Assembly (NCBI GenBank): GCA_900540905.1 | Contig: UQHR01000024.1 | Location: 1 to 38,427 of the forward strand | Source: an uncultured Collinsella sp. | GTDB lineage: Bacteria > Actinomycetota > Coriobacteriia > Coriobacteriales > Coriobacteriaceae | Reading direction: 5' to 3' | Length of the DNA: 38,427 nt | Shown: positions 6,887 to 14,647 of the stretch, in pieces | Position numbering within the stretch: the first letter of the stretch is position 1 | How the letters are laid out: each line of letters begins with the position of its first letter | Notes under the pieces: generated by a model | Told to the model about the DNA's origin: nothing | What the model saw: only the letters and a program-made list of their open reading frames with translations | Database searches by the model: none | Translations under genes and position numbers: made by a program

Positions 6887-8893
6887 TTATGCGAACTGGC
6901 TCAGATAGAGGTCGGCGTAGGCACCCTCGGCAGCCAGCAGCTCCTTATGCGTGCCCTGCTCGATAATGTTGCCGTGGTCCATGACCAAGATCAGGTCGGC
7001 ATCCACGATCGTCGACAGGCGATGCGCGATCACAAAGCTCGTGCGCCCGCGCATGAGCGCGTCCATGGCGCGGCCGATAGCAAGCTCGGTGCGCGTGTCC
7101 ACGCTTGAGGTCGCCTCGTCCAGGATGAGAATCGCCGGGTTGTTGAGCAGCACGCGCGCAATGGTCAGCAACTGGCGCTGGCCCTGGCTGATGCTTTCGG
7201 CATCGTTGGCCACACGCGTGTCATAGCCCTGCGGCATGGTGCGCACAAAGAAGTCGACCTGCGCGGCGCGTGCGGCCGCCACGATCTCCTCGCGCGTCGC
7301 CTCGGGGCAGCCATAGGCGATATTCTCGGCAATCGTGCCATCGAACAGCCAGGCGTCCTGCAGCACCATGCCAAACTGCTGCCGTAGCTCGCCGCGGTCC
7401 ATGCGGCTCGTATCCACGCCGTCGAGCGTAATACGCCCGCCGTCAATCTCGTAGAAGCGCATGAGCAAGTTGATGAGCGTCGTCTTGCCTGCGCCCGTGG
7501 TTCCCACCACGGCAATCTTCTGGCCCGGCTCGGCGGTAAACGACACGTCGCGCATAAGCGGCTTGTCGGGCGAATAACCAAAGCGCACATGCTCAAAGGA
7601 GACGCGGCCCTCCACGCGACCCGGCAGCTTGGCGGCCTTGTCCGGCAGCGGATCGGCCTCCATCTCGGGCTCATCGAGCAGGTCGAACACGCGCTCTGCA
7701 CTCGCCAGCGCGCTCTGCAGCGAGTTGAAGGTAAACGACAACTGCGTCATGGGCTCGGACGCCTCGTAGATAAACTGGAAGAACGCCTGGAACACGCCGA
7801 CGGTCATGTGACCGGCAACCAGCATGCTGCAGCCCACAAGCGCAATAACGATCTGCGCCAAACGGCCGATAAAGCGCACTGCGGGGCCGACAGCATTGAT
7901 CATAAAGTCGGCCTTGGTGCTCACACGAGCCAGTTCCTTCGAAGCCTCGTGCACCTCAGCGGAGCTCTGACGTTCGCGGTTAAACGCGCGGATCACCAGA
8001 CGGCCCGAATAGCCTTCCTCGACCGCACTCGTAATCTTGGACACCCACTCCTGGCGCTCGCCCGTCACATCGTGTGTGCGGCGCGAGACGACCTTCGTCA
8101 CCAGCAGCGACAGTGCCGTAAAGAACAGAAAGACGAGCGTAAGCCGCACGCTGAACACGAACATCACGCTCACAGCACCAACAACCGTGCCGATCGACAC
8201 GAGCAGCTGCAGCAATCCGCGCTGCATGCTCTCGGACATCTTGTCCAGGTCGTTGGTCGCGCGGCTGACGACCTCGCCGGGACGATGCGCGTCAAAATAG
8301 GCGAGCGGCAGACGGTTGAGCTTTTGCGCGATGCGGTTGCGCAGGCGCAGATTGAGGCGTTCGGCCACACTCGACATCAAAAAGCTCTGGAGCGCATAGA
8401 ACGAGGCAGCGGCAGTCCAGATCATAAAGTAGACGAAAATGGTCTTGCCGCAGTTCTCCCAGGTGATGCTGAAAGTGGTGTCGTTGGCAAACGCCACCTG
8501 AATGTGGCCCCACAGCTCATCGATCACGCGGGCGCTATATGCCGGCGCGGCGGTGTTAAAGATGACATAGAACACAATGCTCGCGAACACGATATAGAAG
8601 CGCCAATGGTCGCCGGCAGCCTCACTCCACAGGCTGCGCACCGTCGCCCAGGTGTCGCGGGGCGTCTCGTCCTCGTCTTCGTCGTCCACGTCGCGCATGC
8701 GCTCTGCCTCGGCGCGGGCACGCTCGTCCTCGGCACGTTCGTTTTCCTCGTACAGCGCCTGGCGACGAGCCTCGCGCTCGGCCGCGGCCCTGGCGGCGTC
8801 ATCCAGCTCGGTCGACGCGGCAGCCGTTTCCTCGACCAGTCCCGCGGCAACGGCGTCATCAACGCCGCCCTGCTTCTTGAGCTCCTCGGTCAT
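6887..8893 (-). CDS. ABC exporter half-transporter with canonical ATPase site
   Basis: This 668-residue half-exporter starts with an unusual acidic, Ala/Glu/Arg-rich extension of about 95 residues. Six membrane helices (about 100-400) and a nucleotide-binding domain follow, with Walker A GTTGAGKT, signature ISQGQRQL and Walker B ILILDEATSSVD with its catalytic Glu. The LSQGQRQL-type signature is that of the TM288/LmrD-type subunit of heterodimeric multidrug exporters. The start is the ATG at 8893; its ribosome binding site AAGGGAGG lies inside the last codons of the upstream partner, and one base separates that stop from this start, so translation is probably coupled. The GTG at 8902 overlaps the binding site and is less likely. 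Substrate unknown. Confidence 0.93.
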   Translation of the reverse strand: MTEELKKQGGVDDAVAAGLVEETAAASTELDDAARAAAEREARRQALYEENERAEDERARAEAERMRDVDDEDEDETPRDTWATVRSLWSEAAGDHWRFYIVFASIVFYVIFNTAAPAYSARVIDELWGHIQVAFANDTTFSITWENCGKTIFVYFMIWTAAASFYALQSFLMSSVAERLNLRLRNRIAQKLNRLPLAYFDAHRPGEVVSRATNDLDKMSESMQRGLLQLLVSIGTVVGAVSVMFVFSVRLTLVFLFFTALSLLVTKVVSRRTHDVTGERQEWVSKITSAVEEGYSGRLVIRAFNRERQSSAEVHEASKELARVSTKADFMINAVGPAVRFIGRLAQIVIALVGCSMLVAGHMTVGVFQAFFQFIYEASEPMTQLSFTFNSLQSALASAERVFDLLDEPEMEADPLPDKAAKLPGRVEGRVSFEHVRFGYSPDKPLMRDVSFTAEPGQKIAVVGTTGAGKTTLINLLMRFYEIDGGRITLDGVDTSRMDRGELRQQFGMVLQDAWLFDGTIAENIAYGCPEATREEIVAAARAAQVDFFVRTMPQGYDTRVANDAESISQGQRQLLTIARVLLNNPAILILDEATSSVDTRTELAIGRAMDALMRGRTSFVIAHRLSTIVDADLILVMDHGNIIEQGTHKELLAAEGAYADLYLSQFA

Positions 8894-8894
8894 G

Positions 8895-10631
8895 CTACTC
8901 ACCTCCCTTCATCTGCGATTCCGCGATGGCGCGGTACACCTCGCAGGTTTCCATAAGCTCGCCATGCGTGCCCAGACCCACAACCTCGCCATCCTTGAGC
9001 ACGACGATCTGGTCGGCGTGCAAGATCGTCGAGATGCGCTGCGCGATGATGAGCACCGCAGCGTCACGCGTCTCGTCTCGCAACGCATGACGCAGGGCGG
9101 CATCGGTCTTAAAGTCCAGGGCCGAAAAACTGTCATCGAAGATATATAGATCGGCATGCTTCATGAGCGCACGGGCGATTGCCAAACGCTGGCGCTGGCC
9201 GCCCGAAAAGTTCGTACCGCCCTGGGCAACCGGGGTATCGAGCCCCTGCGGTTGGTCGAGTACAAAGGTGCTCTGGGCAACTTCAAGCGCGTGAAGCATG
9301 TCGCCCTCGGTCGCGCCTTCGTTACCAAAGCGAAGGTTGCTCGCCACCGTGCCCGAGAACAGCCACGCCTTCTGCGGCACATAGGCAATGCGCCCGCGGA
9401 TTTCGTCTTGCGTAAGCTCGCGCAGGTCCACACCATTCAGGCGAATGGAGCCCTTGGTGGCATCGTGGAAGCGCAGCAGAAGCTTTGCCACCGTCGATTT
9501 GCCCGAGCCTGTCGAGCCAACGATCGCAGTCGTCTGACCGCGACGGCAGGCAAAGCTCAGGTCGCACAGGGTGTCCTCGTCGGCATCGTCAAAGCGAAAC
9601 GACATGTGGTCGAACACGGCAACCGCATCGGCCCCGCCCTTTGAGTCGGACGCGGCCGCATCAAGCGTGCGCTGGCCATCGACGATGCTCGGCTCAATCT
9701 CCAGCACTTGCTTTGCACGGCTTAGGCATGCCGCGGCACGCGGAAGCGTCAGCACCACCATCTGGGCCATCATCACAAAGAACAGGATCAGAATTGCATA
9801 CTCCAGCACCGCCGAGATACTCGCAATCTGCATGGCGTGGGCGCCTACGCGGTTGCCGCCCACCCACAGCACCGCCACCTCGGCGATGTTCATCAAAAAG
9901 AAGCTTGAGCTGTCGAGGCCCACAAACAGGTGGTTGACTTTGATGGCGTTGGCGGCGTATTCGCTAAACACCTCGTCCAGACGCCGTTCCTCGTGGCGCT
10001 CCTTGTTAAACGCACGGATGACGCGCACGCCCACAATATTCTCGCGCAGCACCACGTTCATGCGGTCGATAAAGCCCTGTAGGCGCATAAAAATCGGCGC
10101 CGCGTTGGCAACCGTAAAGACCGCCGCCACCAGCACAATCGCAACGACTACGCCCAGAAGCGTGCCCATGGCGGGATCGATAAACCAGGCGAAGATGATG
10201 CCCGCCACAGCCAAAAACGGCACGGGCAGCACCAGCTGAATCGTCTGCAGAATCGCCTGCTGAATCACGTTGATGTCGTTGAGCGAGCGCGTGATCATCG
10301 ATCCGGTGCCAAAGCGCTCAAAATCGCTGGCCGCGAGCTCGAGCGATTTGTCGTACACGGCATTGCGGATATCGCAAGCCACGTTGGCGGCCAGGCGCGC
10401 CGAAAGATAGCAGCCCAGCACCGTGCCGCCGCTAGCCATGCTGGTCGCGATAAACATGTATAGGCCGTTGCGTAAAATGTAGTCGACATCACCCGTGGTA
10501 ATACCGGTGTTGACCATGTTCGCCAGCATCGTGGGAACCAACAGCGTACCGACGTTATCCACCAGCAGCACCAGCAGCGTCACTGCGACAAGCCCTCGAT
10601 ATGGCTTTAGAAACCTCATTAACAGTCGCAC
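8895..10631 (-). CDS. ABC exporter half-transporter with degenerate ATPase site
   Basis: This 578-residue partner of the downstream gene has six membrane helices (residues about 15-300) and a nucleotide-binding domain with Walker A GSTGSGKS and signature FSGGQRQR. Walker B reads LYIFDDSFSALD, where Asp replaces the catalytic Glu. That pairing (Asp here, Glu in the partner) is the hallmark of TM287/288- and LmrCD-type heterodimers. The GTG at 10631 is preferred because the reading M-R-L-L-M-R-F-L-K-P-Y matches the usual N terminus, and a GGGGGAG stretch lies just upstream. The ATG at 10619, in a TAATG overlap with the MarR stop, is the alternative. It is the second gene of a MarR-ABC-ABC operon. 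Confidence 0.92.
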   Translation of the reverse strand: MRLLMRFLKPYRGLVAVTLLVLLVDNVGTLLVPTMLANMVNTGITTGDVDYILRNGLYMFIATSMASGGTVLGCYLSARLAANVACDIRNAVYDKSLELAASDFERFGTGSMITRSLNDINVIQQAILQTIQLVLPVPFLAVAGIIFAWFIDPAMGTLLGVVVAIVLVAAVFTVANAAPIFMRLQGFIDRMNVVLRENIVGVRVIRAFNKERHEERRLDEVFSEYAANAIKVNHLFVGLDSSSFFLMNIAEVAVLWVGGNRVGAHAMQIASISAVLEYAILILFFVMMAQMVVLTLPRAAACLSRAKQVLEIEPSIVDGQRTLDAAASDSKGGADAVAVFDHMSFRFDDADEDTLCDLSFACRRGQTTAIVGSTGSGKSTVAKLLLRFHDATKGSIRLNGVDLRELTQDEIRGRIAYVPQKAWLFSGTVASNLRFGNEGATEGDMLHALEVAQSTFVLDQPQGLDTPVAQGGTNFSGGQRQRLAIARALMKHADLYIFDDSFSALDFKTDAALRHALRDETRDAAVLIIAQRISTILHADQIVVLKDGEVVGLGTHGELMETCEVYRAIAESQMKGGE

Positions 10632-11119
10632 GACTCCCCCTCACCTTGATTCTCGGCTTGGCTCTCGGCAGCGATATGCTGCTTAAAGGCATCGCACTCA
10701 TCGCCGAGCACCTGAGAGAATTTGCCGATCAAGCGCATAATCTCGCGCTGCTCACATGGCTCAAGCGCGCCAAAGGCTCGCTGCTCGGCCTTGAGTGCCG
10801 GCAGCGCATAACGCTCGGCAAATCGCCTGCCCTCTTCGGTCAGGCTCACAACCTTGTTCTTACGACTGCCTTCGGCAAACTCCAACGTTGCGAAGCCCCG
10901 CGCCGTCAAGGTTTTAATTGCCGAGTTGATGGTCTGCTTGCTGTAGAACCATTCGCTTGTCAGACGGCTTACGGCAATACTGCCGCCCGCCGTGCTGGTG
11001 TCGACGAGCACCCAGTAGGCGCAGTCCGAAAGACCGCAGGCGCGTGAGAACTCCGAATAGATATGCTCGAGTCCATTGAGCATCCGGTCGAAATCGACCA
11101 GCGTAACCGCGCTATTCAT
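10619..11119 (-). CDS. MarR family transcriptional regulator
   Basis: This 166-residue winged-helix protein has the recognition region at about residues 50-100 (VSRLTSEWFYSKQTINSAIK, then TLTARGFATLEFA) and the wing SRKNKVVSLTEEG. Its C-terminal tail is Glu/Gln-rich and ends in Cys-Asp-Cys. It is the first gene of the operon with the two ABC exporter genes, which it overlaps by 13 bases or by a TAATG junction. MarR proteins in this place usually repress their own operon until a toxic ligand binds. Two matching boxes at the promoter (11138-11151, 11172-11185) fit autoregulation. Confidence 0.9.
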   Translation of the reverse strand: MNSAVTLVDFDRMLNGLEHIYSEFSRACGLSDCAYWVLVDTSTAGGSIAVSRLTSEWFYSKQTINSAIKTLTARGFATLEFAEGSRKNKVVSLTEEGRRFAERYALPALKAEQRAFGALEPCEQREIMRLIGKFSQVLGDECDAFKQHIAAESQAENQGEGESCDC

Positions 11120-11137
11120 CTATCCCGCCATTCGGTT

Positions 11138-11185
11138 GTCCGATTTTTGACCAATTTGTGTCTCTAGATTAGTCCGAGTTTTGAC
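11138..11185. promoter_or_regulatory. Two direct MarR-like operator boxes
   Basis: GTCCGATTTTTGAC (11138-11151) and GTCCGAGTTTTGAC (11172-11185) differ at one base. Each is an imperfect palindrome with GTC/GAC ends, and they lie 34 bases apart. The second fills most of the spacer between -35 and -10 of the MarR promoter; the first lies just past the expected start site. Confidence 0.65.
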
Positions 11186-11194
11186 TATCGTCAA
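11166..11194 (-). promoter_or_regulatory. Promoter of the MarR-ABC operon
   Basis: On the minus strand TTGACG (11194 to 11189), a 17-base spacer and TAATCT (11171 to 11166) form a good housekeeping promoter. The start site would be near 11159, giving a leader of about 40 bases. Confidence 0.7.
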
Positions 11195-11235
11195 CAGGCG
11201 TGCCGAAAATGGATGCGTCTTTATGACCTATCGCT

Positions 11236-11273
11236 AGAAAAAGACCGCCGGCGCGGGGGCAGCGCCGGCGGTC
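11236..11273 (-). terminator. Rho-independent terminator of the 96-residue gene
   Basis: A perfect 12-base stem (11243-11254/11262-11273) is followed on the minus strand by TTTTT (11242 to 11238). Confidence 0.9.
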
Positions 11274-11299
11274 ACGCGAAAATCTTGTTGTGTTGCCTG

Positions 11300-11590
11300 C
11301 TAGGCGGCGACGGCCTCGTAGACCGTAGCGCCCGAGAAGCTATCGTGCAGGCTCTTGCCGCAGATCCAAGGCAGCTCGACGACCTCGCAGACCGTGTTGA
11401 CCAGCTCGGAGCAGTCAGTAAAGTGGCCCTTATCGTTGAGGGCCTCGCAATCCTGAACACGCCAATAGCCATCGGTGTGCGTAATGTAATACTCGTGATC
11501 TTCGATTGTCACAAAAGCGCGCGTCTTGGAACGCAGCAGCTTCAGAAATCCTTCGAAGTCGGTCTCGACGACATCTCCAGCCTGGAACAT
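11300..11590 (-). CDS. Small hypothetical protein, 96 residues
   Basis: The family is not recognised. The protein is soluble, acidic and rich in Asp, Glu and aromatics, with four cysteines (near 48, 60, 68 and 77). No membrane segment or signal is visible. The gene looks real: a strong AGGAGGT lies at good spacing before the ATG at 11590, and a strong terminator follows the stop. The opening residues (MFQAGDVVETDFEGFLKLLR) and the text around HEYYITHTDGYWRVQD suggest a compact beta-rich fold. It stands alone between the divergent MarR operon and the nitroreductase. The 292 bases upstream (11591-11882) show no other gene. Confidence 0.75.
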   Translation of the reverse strand: MFQAGDVVETDFEGFLKLLRSKTRAFVTIEDHEYYITHTDGYWRVQDCEALNDKGHFTDCSELVNTVCEVVELPWICGKSLHDSFSGATVYEAVAA

Positions 11591-11882
11591 GATGTTACCT
11601 CCTGGCCCGGCGCCACCACGGCGCGTTGATAAACGTTGGTGCTCCTTTAGTAAAACCTTTATCAGAGCTTATGCGCGCATGATTTAGGCAAGTGGTAAAA
11701 AACCGCAGGGTAGACGGGATAAAACGTTTGACCAGCTCACTCGCTTCTCACATTTTGCCTGCGATTTTATGCAAACCTACTTTTCCAATTGGTAGCTAGC
11801 GTTATTTGAAGTTTCGCGCGCGATTACAGTTTTAGCTCGACGGGTAAGAACGGAGCATCTAAAACCAATGCCAGGAGGACCC

Positions 11883-12404
11883 ATGGAGACCATCGAAGCG
11901 CTCATCCACCGTCGCAGCTGCCGCAAATACAGCGATCGCCCCGTCGAGGCCGAAAAGCTTGCACGCATTATCGAGGCCGGCCAGTATGCACCGAGTGGCA
12001 TGGGCCGCCAGCCGGTGACCTTTGTCGCCGTTACCGACCCTGCAACCGTCGAGCGCCTCTCGCAGCTCAACGCCCAGGTTATGGGCAGCGATGGCGACCC
12101 CTTCTACGGCGCCAAAACCGTTGTGGTGGTACTCGTCGACCGCAACGTGCCCACGCATCTGGAAGACGGCTCGCTCGCCATGGGCAATCTGCTCAACGCC
12201 GCCTATGCGCTGGGCGTTGATTCGTGCTGGATCCACCGCGCACACGAGGTCTTTGACTCACCCGAGGGTCTGGAGTTGCTGGCGAGCTGGGGCCTGCCGG
12301 CTGATGGCAGCCTGCGCGGCGTAGGTAATTGCATCCTGGGCTATGCCGAGGATGTGCTTCCCGAGGCAAAACCACGCCGTAACAACGTGGTGTACGTAGG
12401 GTAA
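11883..12404 (+). CDS. Nitroreductase family protein
   Basis: This 173-residue FMN-dependent oxidoreductase of the nitroreductase superfamily opens with METIEALIHRRSCRKYSDRP, where the RRSCRKY stretch is the usual FMN-binding start. APSGMGRQP, the central GNLLNAAYALGVDSCWIHRA and the C-terminal GYAEDVLPEAKPR follow. The family reduces nitro groups, quinones or flavins with NAD(P)H; the substrate is not readable. The ATG at 11883 has AGGAGG (11872-11877) upstream; an ATG at 11868 lies upstream of that site. It appears to be a single gene, with the palindrome at 12438-12502 past its stop. Confidence 0.9.
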   Translation: METIEALIHRRSCRKYSDRPVEAEKLARIIEAGQYAPSGMGRQPVTFVAVTDPATVERLSQLNAQVMGSDGDPFYGAKTVVVVLVDRNVPTHLEDGSLAMGNLLNAAYALGVDSCWIHRAHEVFDSPEGLELLASWGLPADGSLRGVGNCILGYAEDVLPEAKPRRNNVVYVG

Positions 12405-12437
12405 CCCAGGAACGTCCCCTTCTGCCGGCCCTATGCA

Positions 12438-12502
12438 GTTGCGGTGAAATACGGACTGTTTTGGCTCTATATGAGCCCATTTAGTCCGTATTCCACCGCA
12501 AC
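12438..12502. repeat. Palindrome family A, copy 1
   Basis: A 20-base arm (12438-12457) is complementary to 12483-12502 with one A/G difference. An inner hairpin GGCTC-TATAT-GAGCC (12463-12477) sits inside. The outer end GTTGCGGTG and the inner-hairpin layout match copy 2 at 22018-22082. It lies between converging genes and may serve both as a terminator. Confidence 0.85.
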
Positions 12503-12508
12503 TTATCT

Positions 12509-13078
12509 TTATGTCTGGTTCGATGCGGCTTCGTTCTCCTGAGTCGCTTCGGTATCGTTGCTATGTTCGCCCTCGTCCTTTTGAGCATCGGCGATGGTGG
12601 AGGCTGCCGCAACAATGCCGCGCTGGGGCGCGACGCCCGTCTGGGTCTGAGCGCCCTCGACAACTTCTGTGCCTGCATGCGCGAGCTCGGGCGATTTAAA
12701 CACTGCGTCCAAGTTGGCGCCACCGCCGGCGTAGCCAAGCGCAGCGAGTGCGATGACGATCGCTGCAACGATGACCGCGATCGGCACATAACGATGCCAA
12801 CCAGCCGGGTTGAGTCCGCTGCGGCGAGCCGCCCCGCGGCTGATGTAACCGAGCGTTCCGTCATGCTTGAGTTTTGAGCCCACCACGCGTTTGCGGCCCC
12901 ACAGTGAGGACTCTGCCTGCATTGCCAAGCGGGCGCTTGCCGAAGGATAGCCGTATTTAGTGCGCTTGAACGAGCCATCAAACCCCGAGGCGTGTTTACC
13001 CCACGTCACCGATGTTGTGCGTCGGCTGACCGGCGCGGCACTCCGCCTTCTGCGGCTCGGTTTTGAAGTCTCAGCCAT
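12509..13078 (-). CDS. Hypothetical membrane-anchored protein
   Basis: This 189-residue protein belongs to no family I recognise. Residues 1-105 are basic and would lie inside the cell (SRRRRSAAPVSRRTT, many Arg and Lys). One membrane segment follows (YVPIAVIVAAIVIALAALGY, about residues 108-127), then an acidic, Ala/Glu/Thr-rich outside tail that looks disordered. The ATG at 13078 follows GAGGG; an in-frame start at 13132 adds 18 residues without a site. The basic inside/acidic outside pattern fits a type II-like single-pass protein. It ends just before palindrome A copy 1 and lies downstream of the Fis-type regulator on the same strand with an 84-base gap. Confidence 0.7.
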   Translation of the reverse strand: MAETSKPSRRRRSAAPVSRRTTSVTWGKHASGFDGSFKRTKYGYPSASARLAMQAESSLWGRKRVVGSKLKHDGTLGYISRGAARRSGLNPAGWHRYVPIAVIVAAIVIALAALGYAGGGANLDAVFKSPELAHAGTEVVEGAQTQTGVAPQRGIVAAASTIADAQKDEGEHSNDTEATQENEAASNQT

Positions 13079-13162
13079 ATGCCCTCGCACGCCGTAACCA
13101 AATCGAAACAATAACGCTTTGGACTGTAGCACACGCGTCGCGCGCGGTCACGGGCGCCTCGC

Positions 13163-14380
13163 TCAACGGTCATCGTCCTTCAGCAAGCGCCACAGCGTTG
13201 TACGGCTTATGCCCAGCACCTCCGCCGCACGGGTTCGGTTGCCATGGAGATGGTCTACAACCAGATGCGCTATATCTCGCTCGGTATCGGCCAGCGGTCG
13301 CAGAATATACAGGTCGCTTTCGAGTGTCGGGGCGCCAAAGGTTGCGGTCTTAATCACGTCCTCTTGGGCGAGCACTTCCTCCGCCATAGCGCGGTCCACC
13401 GTGCCCGCCCCCACCAATATATACAGTCGTTCCGAGACCTCGCGGAGCTGCAGATAATTGCGCGGCCAGCGGTAAGCATCGAGCGTCTTCGTCGCCGCGA
13501 CAGACAGCGTGGGCGCTGCCGTCCCAAATGCATCAGCGAGATATTCCAAATACCGCGCGACCTTCGTCGACGCGGCTCTCTGCTCGGCAATCGCCGGCGC
13601 CACGCTCACCGCGCAGGCAAAACGATCGGACACAAAGGCAGCCTGATCGCTTTCACTGCCGCCCGGCATGTCATTCGCCGTCAGCATCACATGGCAGCGC
13701 GTCGCCAGCGCGGTGTCGGCCATCGTGGAAACGAGCTCGCGGAGGCGCTGGGGGCCAACCGCGTTCCAGCCCTCAATGCAAAGAGTCAACCCCGTTTGGA
13801 ACAACGGCGATTCGGAGCTTTTGAGCACGTGGCGCCAGCCACGATCGGTGAGCTCATCAAGCGCGACGGACACAAAGGGCTGGTCGACAAACGGGCCGTC
13901 CAAGTAGAGGCGCTTTGCGATCTCGACCTGTCCCGCGCCCAGCTCGCCCTCGAGCATAAGGGGCACGCCGCGCGCATAGCTCTCGGCGACCGGCGCAGCT
14001 ACCGCAGCGGCACCCTCAACGATACCGTACGTGCTCGATTCGTAGCGGGCCTCAACTTCGTCGGCGTTGAGCCACTCGATGCCCGCATGCGCCGCGGCAC
14101 CGCGCACCTCGCGGACCACGACGACCCAGAGGCTTACGCTCTCTTTGTCAGCGGGGCGAACGGTCAGGCTCAGGCGCGCACCCGCACGTCCCATAACCAG
14201 ACGTGCGCCGTCTCCTATACGGTCGAGGCGCTCGACGACAAAAGCCGCGACATCCCGTTCAAGTGCCGCGTCATCCATGGTCGAGATCGCGACGTCCCCG
14301 CGCGCATCGATTGCTAATGCCGACGCCCCGGCAGCAGCCAGGGCGTCGATCAAGATATTCAGCTTGGCATCGCTATCCAT
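13163..14380 (-). CDS. Degenerate NtrC-like regulator with Fis-type HTH
   Basis: This 405-residue protein has an unassigned N-terminal domain (1-115), a region aligning with the AAA+ domain of sigma-54 activators (about 120-325) and a Fis-type helix-turn-helix at the end (GNRTRAAEVLGISRTTLWRL, about 380-399). The AAA+ region is degraded: the Walker A position reads GELGAGQ (145-151) with Gln for Lys, Walker B reads LTLCIEG without the usual LDE/LDG pattern, and no GAFTGA loop is seen. YRWPRNYLQLREV retains the WPGNVRELRN shape. It probably binds DNA but cannot hydrolyse ATP in the normal way. The ATG at 14380 is preceded by AGGGG; longer in-frame starts run through a noncoding palindrome. Target genes are unknown. 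Confidence 0.8.
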   Translation of the reverse strand: MDSDAKLNILIDALAAAGASALAIDARGDVAISTMDDAALERDVAAFVVERLDRIGDGARLVMGRAGARLSLTVRPADKESVSLWVVVVREVRGAAAHAGIEWLNADEVEARYESSTYGIVEGAAAVAAPVAESYARGVPLMLEGELGAGQVEIAKRLYLDGPFVDQPFVSVALDELTDRGWRHVLKSSESPLFQTGLTLCIEGWNAVGPQRLRELVSTMADTALATRCHVMLTANDMPGGSESDQAAFVSDRFACAVSVAPAIAEQRAASTKVARYLEYLADAFGTAAPTLSVAATKTLDAYRWPRNYLQLREVSERLYILVGAGTVDRAMAEEVLAQEDVIKTATFGAPTLESDLYILRPLADTERDIAHLVVDHLHGNRTRAAEVLGISRTTLWRLLKDDDR

Positions 14381-14529
14381 GGTTTGCCCCTGTCCTCGGT
14401 GCCGTGCGACCGCCGACGGCCGCACGGTTGCATGTTTCAAAATTGAACGATATTGCTCACCAAACACTATAGGGCAGAAGGGGCTGCGCTGCGAGTATAT
14501 GAGTTGCCCCGCATCGCCATCCTGGCGGG

Positions 14530-14594
14530 GCGATAAGAGCTCTTCGGGACTTATAAACCTGCGGACAAGCCATACCCGCAAGAGCTCCTATCGC
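14530..14594. repeat. Imperfect inverted repeat upstream of the Fis-type regulator
   Basis: Fifteen-base arms (14530-14544/14580-14594) match at 14 positions around the core AAGAGCTC, with a 35-base interior. It lies in the 267-base gap between the YeiH-type gene and the regulator, 150 bases upstream of the regulator start. Confidence 0.55.
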
Positions 14595-14647
14595 TCCACC
14601 TCAGGCGTGCGGCAGCCAACATGTAGCGCGCAAATCGGCTGCCTTGC

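Noticed and set aside
13163..14380. Sigma-54-dependent activator
   Set aside because: The ATPase motifs and the sigma-54 contact loop are missing, so only a degenerate NtrC-like fold is claimed.
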